From NCBI RefSeq assembly GCF_022605725.1, contig NC_065547.1:17711167-17775166 (forward strand): a DNA stretch of 64,000 bases, given 5' to 3'. Positions 48,101 to 60,100 of the stretch are shown here, one piece after another. Position 1 is the stretch's first letter. Each line of letters begins with the position of its first letter. The notes beneath the pieces are model-generated. The model did not search any database. It saw only the letters and a program-made list of their open reading frames with translations, and was not told where the DNA came from. The position numbers and the translations under genes were made by a program. The stretch comes from Anthonomus grandis grandis (Eukaryota > Arthropoda > Insecta > Coleoptera > Curculionidae).

Positions 48101-51100
48101 CCAGACGGATCCGTTACCTCATCCAGAACGATAAATGCCGTTAAACGGGTGTTGCTACATTGGATACCTGCTTATGTGATTGATTCTGCGGTGTGGGTCA
48201 CTGGGGGAAAACCTATGTAAGTTTTTGGATTTATTTATTCACTAAGTGTTATACACTGTGTGTCTAAAAAGTTATGGTAATACATTATGGTCTATCAATC
48301 TAAAATTAATTACTTTATTAGTCATTATACGTATATAGAACCAGTGGCAGTACAAAAATAACATCACGTTATCAGATCTAATAATTTGAGTCACAAAAAA
48401 GTTTAAATGAAAGTCTTAGATTTAGAGACATTAATAAAAACTAAAAAGTAAACCAACATTCTGATGGCGATAAATTATGTGATTTATAAGATGAAAAGAA
48501 ATAGAAGAAAGAAGAATCAAAAGTCCTAGACTGAAAGAATACAGGATTACGTGGAAAGGTAGATAAATGATGAAGTGAAATGATGATCCCAGTACAATAG
48601 AGTTAATAGTGCTTACTTCTACTGAGAAATTGAAAAGTGGGTGAAATTTAAGAATTATAAATCAAAATATAGTAGCTTTTTTAGAGGATTGGCAATGCAA
48701 AATTGTATATCTTATATTGGTGGATCAAGACAATATAGTAAAAATTTCTTTTTTTTTAATAATAAATGTTAAAATCTTATCTCTTTTATCATAATATAAA
48801 ATTATTTTGAATTTTTTTTTCCAGTCTGTTAAAAGTACAAGAAAAACTAACTAAAGCGGCGGACTGCCTGGAATATTTCACCATGCAAGAGTGGGAGTTC
48901 GACGATGAGAATGTGAGGGCGTTAAGTTTCACCCTTAACGAGCAAGACAAGAAAGACTTTTGTTTCGACGTGGCCAAAATTAACTGGGAAAATTATTTAG
49001 AAAATTACGTTTTAGGTATTAGAAGGTACGTGTTATCTTATTGGTTTTTTATCATTAAGACGTTTTTTCAAAATTAATTTTCGTATTTTAGGTTTATTTT
49101 TAAAGAAGACAGCTCTTCGATACCCACAGCCAGAAAACAAATTTCTAAGTTGTATATGTTATCTAGAATTGTGCAGGTGATCGGTGTTATGGTTACGTGG
49201 CACTTTTTAGCACTCAGGTAATTAATTACTTAAATGTTTCTTACAGAAATTACCACAATAACAATATTTTATAAATAACCAATTTTGTTTTCGTAAGATT
49301 ATCCGGTTAAAATGATTTTTCCAGATTTCATGTATATTATCTCACCATCTGGGTGGCTGGGAATATTTCTGGAATGTTCAGTTCACGGTTATTTTCATTT
49401 TATTGTGCCTATTTAATTATCAAATTGAAAACCTCTCTCACGTAGTTCACAAAAAATCTTAACCTGCTTTTTCTTTTATAACAATTTCCTGGAAGAAATA
49501 GAAAGTTCTCTTTGAAGCAATTGCAAACTGCATAATACGCCTGAAGATTTTTTCAATTTTTTCCAGGTAGTTAAGTTTTTTCTAAAATTAAAGTTCCCTT
49601 ATACAAGGTGTTCATTTAAAAACTTCCCACCACGAATTTATCGAAAACCACTGTTTAAAAAAAACGCCGAAATACGTCAAAAGGTTTGTCAAGGGGGACA
49701 ACTTTCTAACCTAAAATTACTTCACCCTCTGCCCCCCAGGGTCACCCCCTTAAAAATTTTAAATGGCAAGGGGTATCGAGTAATAGCTTGTTTAAAAGGT
49801 CTTTCAAAGTCTTTTATTTTGACGTTTTATTTTTTTTTAAATCGGTCGATTCGTTTTCGAGAAAATTAGAAAAATCTTTATTCTAATTTTCTTTTTTAAT
49901 TTTTTTTTGTTTATCTTAATTTGTTTAGATAGAAAACAAAAACATGAAAATATCAGTTTTTATTTCAATAAGTGTTCAAAATGTTGCCCGTTTTTGGCTA
50001 AGCAATGATATAGCCGATTTTCAAATTCCTGACGAACATTTTGAAAAACATGTTGTGGGATATCATGGCAGCATGTCCAATATCATTCGTAAAGAAATAC
50101 ACCAGAGGGAACTATGAATTTTTTGAACAGTCGCCCATTTTGACTTATTGAAATCTACCAATTAAAAAACTTACAATCCAATGCAGAGCACAGCCCTCAA
50201 ACCCCCAAATCATTTAGTTTCCCCAGAAGTAGAAAATAATTCACTTTACTGAAAGCTTTCGAATAGTCAGTATAAATACTGGAGACTTATGTTTTGGTAT
50301 TCTAACGGATTAGTCGTAGTGGAGCGGCGAGGGCACAAGCCATGCTGCTCTGTGATTATTATTCTTACACGCACACTGGAGAGCTGTGCAGTTTATCAAG
50401 GATTTTTGTAAGTACTGATTGTGTACTTATAGCTCTATATACTGGACATTATCTGTATTGCCTAATTTAGAAATAGTGTAAATTTAGGTATTTTTCCAAA
50501 ATGAGGAGAAAATTCCTGTGTTCAAAGACAAATTATATAGAACAAAAATAGGTTGATATACAGTGGCAGCTCTTGACGAAGGGCTCTGGAACTTCGCCTT
50601 CTCAAGAATTTTCACATCCTCATACAACATACAATAATTCATATTTAATTATTTGAAATATATAACTACATGGATGCTCCAAAAGAAAACTATTCCGACC
50701 CTAACCACTATTTCCTAGAAGGATGAACGCAGAATGACAACGTCCATATCGCAATGCAAATAACATGTAGAGGGTATCAATTATATTTAAGGTTCGAAAC
50801 TAACTTGGACTTAGCCCCAAATAAATCACTCTAATACTTGATTTTTAGAAGTTTTATTATAACTTAAAGAGACAATCAAGAACAGCAGGCGACTATCAAG
50901 AATCTAAGACACTACATGTTATAATCATGAATCTTATATACTAAAAATGCTTGATAAACTACGGGAATAATTAGTTCTTAGCAGATTCATAAAAAGATAA
51001 AATACGGTGTTTTACATACTCGGAAATTAAATATGATAATTAACGATAAAAATGTTAAGTTAGCTAAAATGTAGTTTGATAAAACACGGTAGAATTCTTA

Positions 51101-54100
51101 ATAAGTTAAATGTCGTTAATTATCATTTACAAGATAAGAATCGGTATAAAAGATTATTTATGAAATGGACAATAGTTGCATTTAAACCCATTTTTATCAG
51201 TAAATTACGTCGTTTACAATGGTATAATATTTACAGGATAAGAATCGGTATAAAAGATTATTTGCGAAATTGATAATAGTTTCATTTAAACCCATCTTTA
51301 TCAGTCAGTTACATTACTTCCAGTGGCGTACCTGGGCATATTATGTACAGGATGTAACTCCTCCCAACTGAGATGGAACCTTAGGGTTGGAATGGTTGGC
51401 TAAGGTGACCTGGGCTGATCATCAAGTTCGGCATCTTCTTGGTTTTTTCTCTGTCGGCGGATAAACCAAATTGGATATGGGTAGCATGTTCGATAGTACC
51501 ATGTTACTACCAAAAGAATGAGGACTGAGACCACAAGATATATCACAATGTGGACCCAAAGGGGCGGTGTTCGAACAATCGAGTCCATAAGTTTCACCTC
51601 ATGCTGTGATTTGATTTTAGCAGTTAGGTGATTGATTTCTTCCAAGTCCAGATTCGTTAGTTTCAATGTTTCGTAATGCTCTGGCAGAAGAGAAAGATCT
51701 AATTTGGATAGTCGAATTACTAGGGCTGGTGATATTTCTTCAGTTCCAGCAACAAACTTTTCATTGTTGATGATAAAGTGACATTTGGTAGGAATAGTAA
51801 TCAAATAACTTCCAGGGTTTAACTCGTGACGTTCTTCAATGGAGCAATCTTCTATCACAAGGATCTTTGTAGGGGTGGTTAGAAGTACTGAATGTGGAGT
51901 CACTTGATTGGCTATGGCTTTCTTCAAGTGGATCGAGACAGTTGTACAGTTCTGAGGTTGGTTTCTTTGTATAATATCAACAATACAATCTTCATCAGCT
52001 CGTAGTTTGTTTTTGCAGTAGAAGGTGTTTTCGACTTCTTCACATGGCGTTTCTTGATATTGGTAAAATTCATTTCTCTCGTTTAGGACAAGGTAAGGTT
52101 TAGGTGGTATAATAATTTTATTATCAATAGGGATTGGATAAACAAAATATGTTTTAAAAGAGTTATCCATTAAAATAGGAAAGTGTATTAAAAATATTAT
52201 TTTATCATTTTTAAATACTAACTGAATTCCTAAAAATGAATAGTAGCTATAATGATTCTTAAATTGAGCAACTTGATTAGTAGAATAGATCGACTTTGTT
52301 TGTAGGATTAAATAGTTTAGGTTTTGTAACGTTAAGAAAGTAGGATGAACTTTATTAAGGTTAGCAAATGTTATTGCATTCGTTATTTGATTTAACTGAA
52401 TATAAAAGGTCAACAATGAATTAATAAGCAAATCTAAGGTATTAATATCGTTAAGCTCGACTGAGAAGCTATTAATTATGTCGCCAATAATTTTCAAGTT
52501 TGACTTAATTTGAGAAAGAGAATGATTAGTTTTAATCATTATATCTTTTGCCATTGTTATTTCTTCATTTATGGAATCTTGCAATATATTATTATTTTTA
52601 TTAAGATGTTCAAGAATAGAGTTTATTCGTTCGCCATCATCAGCATCTAGTGTGCCAAATAACCATTTCGAAATTCTTCCTCCCAAGTTAAGTAATCCAC
52701 GTTTGGATCTTAATTTTGGATAAAGTATTTGTAAAGTATTATTTACATAAAGCAGTAATGTTTCAGCTTGTTTTATCAAATTAATAGTGTGATTGCCCAT
52801 ATTATTCTTTCTTGTAATGAAACCAAGATGATAGGCTAGATTGTCTCGAATTTCTAATAATTCCGAAAAATTCAAATAACTTACATATGTATGTTTGCTA
52901 AGTATTATTCTACTAGGTTGTAAACTAAGTGGTAAAATTGGATTAGATAATTCTTGAATTGAACCATTAGTGATTAGGATTAAGAATAAAGGAGAGAGAA
53001 TGAGAAGTATTCTCATCTGAAACAAATAAAGAAAAATAATTATTATTTCTTGCGCCTCTTAATATTGTGTTTTGAATATTTGGAAGTATTTGTCTTTACT
53101 TTATTAGTAGTTTGTGCTATAGGGTCAATTCTTACATATCTTGGGGCTAATTTGTCACGGGGTAATTCTTTGTGATAAATATTATCATCTACAGAAATGT
53201 TTATGGGTTCTACACGTTTAGAATTTATTTTTTCTAATTTTTGATTTTTCTTTTCTTGTATCTTTTCATTGATTTCTTTATACCTGTCTTTAAGGTTGTC
53301 TTTATGGGTTTGAACATATTTTGAAACTATATTTTTTTCTTCCACATCGAAAGGATCTTTTGAAGTGAAATGCCCTGATACGATTTCAAAGGGTGTGTAT
53401 TCAGTAGCAGAGTGTATGGTATTATTATAATGAATTAAAGAATATTTTATGAGATTGTTGAGAGATTCTTTTGGGTTTTGTTGAGTTTTGATTCTTATTT
53501 GTTCTAATAAAGTGCTATGAAATCGTTCAATGTAACTATTTGAATTGGGGTTTTTAGGAGTAGTGTAATGAAGTTTAATTTTATGCAATTTACAGAAATC
53601 AGTAAAGTTGTTGTTATTAAATTCTATACCGTTATCACAAACTATAGTTTCTGGTAGTCCGTAATGAGATATAAATGTTAACAGCCCATCTAGAACATTA
53701 ACTGCATTTACTCCAGGGATGTTGTACACTTGTGCAAATTTGGAAAAAGAATCAATTACAGTTAAAAATTTTTCTTTAGAAATAGACAGAGTATCTATAT
53801 GGATTCTTTCAAAAGGTTTGGAACCTATTGGTACTGGTTGAAATATAAATTGATTCGGATTTCTTTCATATTTGGACTTTTGGCAGATATTACAATTGTT
53901 AATATAATTAGTTACATCTTTGACTAATGTTGGCCAGTAATAATTTCTTTTCAAAGAGTCTATAGTAGTTGTAATCCCGCGATGCCCTGTTTTATAGATA
54001 TGATGATAGTTTATTTTGTCTTGTTGTTCTGATCCCAGGACAACATCAGTTATTTTTGAGGAACATATCATGAGCTTAGAAGTAATTCTGCCTATTTTTG

Positions 54101-57100
54101 CTTGAATGTTTTTGAGGAAATATCTCTCATCTTCTTTATTTGGAAAATGCATATAATATGTGACGTCATTTTTTAAGTTAGCAATAAATTCTTCTAAGTC
54201 TTCTTCTAGAAAACGTTTCCTAATGTGAACAAAGTATCTGAAATTTTCAAATACTTTTTCTTTTATGAATCTTGGTACAGTTGAACTTTCTGACATTTTA
54301 ATTATCATTTGTTGTTTGTGATAATTAAGAGGTTTGTCACAATAAGGGTAAGATAGTAAAGGTGGCTCATCAGCTGAATGTACAGTAGTCACATTATTTT
54401 CAAAAAAGTCTTGTATTGATATGTCAATATCACCAGGTTCGTTGTATAAAGAGTTTGGATTTGCTATTGGATTAGTATAATTTGAATTTATGGGTTCCGC
54501 TGTATTTCTGGATAAACTATCTGCTACACTATTATCTTTTCCTTTTATGTAATCAATTTCATAGTCATATTCGGATAGTAATAGCCTCCATCTTACCAGT
54601 TTCGAATTAGGTTCTTTAAGGCTTTCTAACCATTTCAAAGGTCTATGGTCAGTTCTTATCTGAAAATGCCTTCCAAAGAGGTACGGACGAAAATATTTTA
54701 CTGACCATATTATAGCTAATAATTCTTTCTCGGTTACTGAGTAATTGATTTCATTGGGATTAAGAGTTCTACTGGCGTAACATACAGGTTTTCCATTTTG
54801 ACTAAGCACGCCTCCAATGGCATATTTGCTAGCATCAGTTGTTAATTTAAATACTTTTGAAAAATCGGGATGTATTAAAACTGGTTCATTGCAAAGGATT
54901 GCTTTACATGTCTCAAATGCTTGAATAAAGTCCTGAGTGTGTTCAACTTTCTTTCCTTTCTTCAAACATAGGGTCATTGGTTTTGTTATTTTTGACAAAT
55001 TATTAATAAATTTCCTATAAAAACCTACCATTCCTAGAAAACTTTTCACTTCCTTATGAGTTTTTGGCAACGGTATTTTTAAAATAGCATCAATTTTTTT
55101 TGGGTTAGGTTTGATTTCTTCAGGGGTGATTATATGTCCTAAAAATTCAGTTTCCTTTTTTAAAAATTCGCATTTGTCAAGTTGTACCTTCAGATTATAT
55201 TCTTGTAGTTTTTTGAAGATTTCTTTTAGGTTTTTAATATGTTCGTCAAGAGTAGTTGAAAATATTATAATATCATCCATATATACCAAGCAAGTTCTAT
55301 TAATGTATTGTTTAAGGATTTCGTTAATCATTCTCTGAAAAGTTGCGGGAGCATTCTTTAATCCGAAGGGCATCCTTAGAAACTCATAATGTCCCTGTTC
55401 AGTTGAGAATGCTGTCTTTTCTATGCTATCTTGGTGGATCTTTATTTGATGAAAACTACTTGCCAGGTCCAAGGTTGAAAAGTATTGACACTTGCCTAAT
55501 TTGTCTAGTAATTCGTCAATGTTTGGAATAGGAAATCGATCTTGAACTGTTTTAGCATTAAGTTTCCGGTAATCAATTACTAACCTCCATTTAGGTGTCC
55601 CACTAGCATCTAGTTTTTTTGGTACAATCCAGATAGGACTTGACCAGGGACTAGTACTGTTTCGGATTATTCCATCCTCTAACATTTTTCCTATCTGTTG
55701 ATTTACTTCTTCTTTGTGAACTTGGGGAAGTCTGTATGATTTGGTATATAGAGGTTCTTCATCGGTAGTAATGATTTTATGACACGTTTGAGTAGTGGAT
55801 GACAAGGGTTCATTGGGATTTTGAAATATTGACTTGAATTTTGTACACAATGTAACAACTTTATGTTTCTCTTCTTCATTTAAATGTTCAAGTCTTAATA
55901 GGGATCCTATTTCGGTTTCATTTGGACAAAAATAGTTTTTTTCTATTTCTGTTTGATAAAGGTCCCAATTATCTATGGGAAATACTTCTATCGGTTTATT
56001 GAGACTTACGTATGTGTCATCTATATTTACATTATGTATTTCAACCATAGCATGACCATTTTTAACATATGTAACTCCTTCTGGTATAAAGCAATGTGAG
56101 TTTAATTTATTATAAGGTATGTAATATGTTCCATCTAAAGTGGCATTAGTTGGAAGTTTAATTTTTAAAATTTCATTTTCATTTAGGGTTATATTAAAAC
56201 AGTTATAATCACTAGGAGTACATTGATGTACTGGTAAAGTAATTTTGTCTTTAAATAAAATGTTTTGTTGTAAATTCCAGTTGAAACCCATATTTCGTAG
56301 ATCACGAAAACTGATTAAACCATCGAAAAATGAATGGAAGTCAAAAAGGGTAAATATTATCTTTTGGCATGAATCAAATTCCTTGAAAGCTGGAATATGA
56401 GCTTCATATTTAGATTCTTGTTGGCCACAAGCTGTTTTAATAATGTTAGGTTTGATAACAATGAACTCAGAAAAAAAAGTTTTTGCTAGATGAGGATTGA
56501 GAAGCGATATATGACTTCCAGAGTCAATAAGTAATTTAATTGGTTTTCCATAACCTAGAATTTTTATATAAGGTAATTTACGATTGTCTAAATCATTGGT
56601 CAAATAAAATTCGTTACAGAGGCTTGTTCTGGAAAATTTTCATCATCTACAGGTTCTTGATCGGAATTGGGTAAATCATTAAGATCTGGGATTAAGTAGT
56701 CATCATGTTGTTCTACTGGATTTTCTTGAAGGAGGATATTTATATCTTCAATTGGATTCTGGTCAGTGTCTAATTCAGAAGGTAATTCAGAATTATGAAG
56801 TTCTTCAAAACGGAATGTTGGTCTGGATTGAGGAACAAAATAATTGTTGGATCTTGGTTGTTGATAAGTAACAGGCTTATTTTGCTGCGATTGTGGTTTC
56901 GTAGCTATTGTAGAAATACCAGACATTGGGGTTGGTTTTTCAGTTATAACTTTATTCGTGGGTTTCCAAACATTTGTTTGGGGTTTTGGCTTTCCAAAAA
57001 CTTGTTGGTTAGTGAAAAATCTTTGATTGGGTATTGGTCTTGGGTTTATATTAATAGGTTGACTCGGAAAATTCTGAAAATTTTGTTGGTCATATCCAAA

Positions 57101-60100
57101 ATTGGGGTTTGGAAATCTTGATGTTTGAGGGTATGTTTGATAAAAGTTTTGGGATGGAGTTTTATATTTAGGTGGAGGTAATGTATTTTGTGTTTGTCGT
57201 CTTTCGGTATTACTGACAAATGAAATAAAATTTTCTTCTTCTATAACATGTCGCATGGCTGTTTCAAGGTTTAAAGGATTTTTTAACCTAACTGCCGTTT
57301 GTATGTTAAGTGGTAAGTATTTTAAATATGTTATTAAAATTAGTTTTTCAATATTACTTATTTGTGCAACTTTTGCATCATTTGACAATGTTGCATCATC
57401 ATTTATACTAGAAAAAATAAGACTACGAGTGTATTGACAACGTACGCCAAAGTTATAAGGATTTTCCTTAGAATAAGGTTTTAAGTTATGCAATTCATGC
57501 AACAAACAAGTAAACGATCTTTGATCACTAAAGGATAACCTTAAAACTTCTTTCACCTTATTCCAAGTATCTAATTCTAAGCGACTACTAATTAAAGTTA
57601 GAGCTTTGCCTTTTAATTTGCCTATTATTCCTCTAAAAATTAATTTTTTTACTGTTTCGCTTTCTGTTGCAAAAGTAATTAAAGTTTCATCACAAGCAGC
57701 TAAAAAGTTATGAAGTTCGCAAGGATCACCACTATAGTTAGGAATTATGTCTAAAAATAATCTTATTTGCTGGTAATTCTCACTCATGTTGTTTTTCAAA
57801 TGTATATTAGCAAGCTGATCTGAAATGTTGTCTAAATTGGGAGATGGAAATTCAAAATATGTATTTTGATAATCTAACGGAGATTCTTTAGATGAAGAAT
57901 TATTAGAAGTATCACTAGAACTAGAATTATTACCGAGATTTTTTATTTGTTCTCGAAATTCATTATTTAATTTCTGAGCTTCTTTTAAATCATGAAACAT
58001 TTATAAATCTGAACACATTTATAAAAATATAAATATCAACAAAAATATATTTTGCATAAATTCTTGGGAAAATAAAAACAAGGATAAATTGGATCTCCTA
58101 ACAGAGAGAAATAAAATCCACACAATATAAGAAAAATAAATTCAAAAATTCTTACCATGTACTTAAAGTCTAAAACCAACCAAGGGATATCCGTTCCGTT
58201 GATGGTTTGCTGTCCACTAAGGCCCGTTGATGAGATTGGGAATATCAGTTCCACACACCACCAAAATTGATTTAGGAAGTCCCGTCAAGGATTTAAAAAT
58301 CACCAGAGTCTGTAGGAACACTATCCGCGAAAAACGGCACTATGTTTCTTTTTCTTCTGTACAGGACTATCCTACCGACTGCGCCAATTATATTTAAGGT
58401 TCGAAACTAACTTGGACTTAGCCCCAAATAAATCACTCTAATACTTGATTTTTAGAAGTTTTATTATAACTTAAAGAGACAATCAAGAACAGCAGGCGAC
58501 TATCAAGAATCTAAGACACTACATGTTATAATCATGAATCTTATATACTAAAAATGCTTGATAAACTACGGGAATAATTAGTTCTTAGCAGATTCATAAA
58601 AAGATAAAATACGGTGTTTTACATACTCGGAAATTAAATATGATAATTAACGATAAAAATGTTAAGTTAGCTAAAATGTAGTTTGATAAAACACGGTAGA
58701 ATTCTTAATAAGTTAAATGTCGTTAATTATCATTTACAAGATAAGAATCGGTATAAAAGATTATTTATGAAATGGACAATAGTTGCATTTAAACCCATTT
58801 TTATCAGTAAATTACGTCGTTTACAATGGTATAATATTTACAGGATAAGAATCGGTATAAAAGATTATTTGCGAAATTGATAATAGTTTCATTTAAACCC
58901 ATCTTTATCAGTCAGTTACATTACTTCCAGTGGCGTACCTGGGCATATTATGTACAGGATGTAACTTATCACCGATCACAGTCGATCATAGCCGATTGGG
59001 TGGTGGAACGCGGTGCGGGGGAAACGCTACTGGGACTCGATGTGATTGAGTCCATGATCGGATTTTCGCTTTTTTATGCAACGTGTGTGTTGTTGCGCCG
59101 TTTTTAATAAAGTAGAAAATGAGAGTGGGTGAAAAAAATTTCTTTCACTTATAAATTTCTTTCACTCAGTTGAATAAAACTCTATGAAATAGGAAACGTA
59201 CAAAGTACAAAAAAATACTAATAATAACTGCCTTAAAGGTATACGGAATAAGGTCAGTAAAGACGTCAACTTCCTGGGAAACATCTCTACTGTGGGGCCA
59301 ATTACATAACAAAAATTACTTTTTTGGATTGTTGTTCGGAATTCTCTATTTTACACAGTGCATTTCCCGTTCCCAAAGCGTTTCTATATCCAATCTGCCT
59401 CACATTGATGAATAATTTTGGGACATAATAATTTTTGAAAGAATGTTGACCTTTAAGGTGCTTCAAAGCTCATTATTATTTTTTATGCTCGATTTATTAG
59501 TCTCTACTCACTGCATCATTTTTTCGTTACTTTTTTTGAATTAGAATGAATTTTAATTAGAACAATTATAATATACCATATTCCAATATTTTCAATTTGA
59601 TCATTTGGAACAGCTCCGTTGGGATGTCATTAGGTCTGAGACTCTTGACAATTTTTGGTCCTCCGTCTATATCAGCGTGGTCATTGAAGTTAGATTCATT
59701 CGTTTATTATCATCAAAAAGCTCATTTATGAATTTAATAGATGTTCCAAGGAGTTTTTTCATCTAAGTCGTATTTGCCTTCAGTGTCTACTAGCATATTA
59801 GTAGTTTTTTTATTGTATTAACCTGCCACTTCTGGGACCTTTTTATATCTGCTAATAGTGTGATGTTTATTATGAAGAATAAACATCACACTATTAGCAG
59901 ATAGTGTGATGTTAGTTTTCAATTTCCTTACACTTTTCCTTCATCCAGTTTTCTTTAGTTATACGATTTATTATTTACCTACAAAATGTCGAAGATATTT
60001 ATTTCGATCAGTAACGCAGTCCAACTGATGTTTGCAAATACTTGTTTGCAAAATTAATTACCCCAGTGAAAAAACAATAATTTTCATAATTAGTCCTATG

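Larger units (their letters stand above)
50779..58966 (-). mobile_element. Complete endogenous errantivirus (gypsy-type LTR retrotransposon with env)
   Basis: The 8,188-bp provirus lies on the minus strand in the last FAR intron. It has two 581-bp LTRs and TATC target duplications at 50775-50778 and 58967-58970. LTR ends are AGTTAC...AATT in element orientation. It has a tRNA-Ser-type primer site, a purine tract, and open gag, pol and env frames in the errantivirus order. I found no difference between the LTRs by eye, and no stop or frameshift in the three genes beyond the expected gag/pol shift. Both suggest a recent insertion. Drosophila gypsy, ZAM, 297 and 17.6 are known relatives of this architecture. 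Confidence 0.95.

Noticed and set aside
51076..51273. 65-codon frame, repeated at 58683-58880
   Set aside because: It lies inside the LTRs in the wrong strand for the virus, with no homology.
58967..59107. Treating this frame as the last FAR exon
   Set aside because: No acceptor in the right phase joins it to exon 6, whereas 60283-60361 fits exactly.
59847..59902. Annotating the hairpin as a microRNA gene
   Set aside because: Perfect arms with a 6-base loop are atypical for a pre-miRNA and there are no expression data; it is kept only as a repeat.
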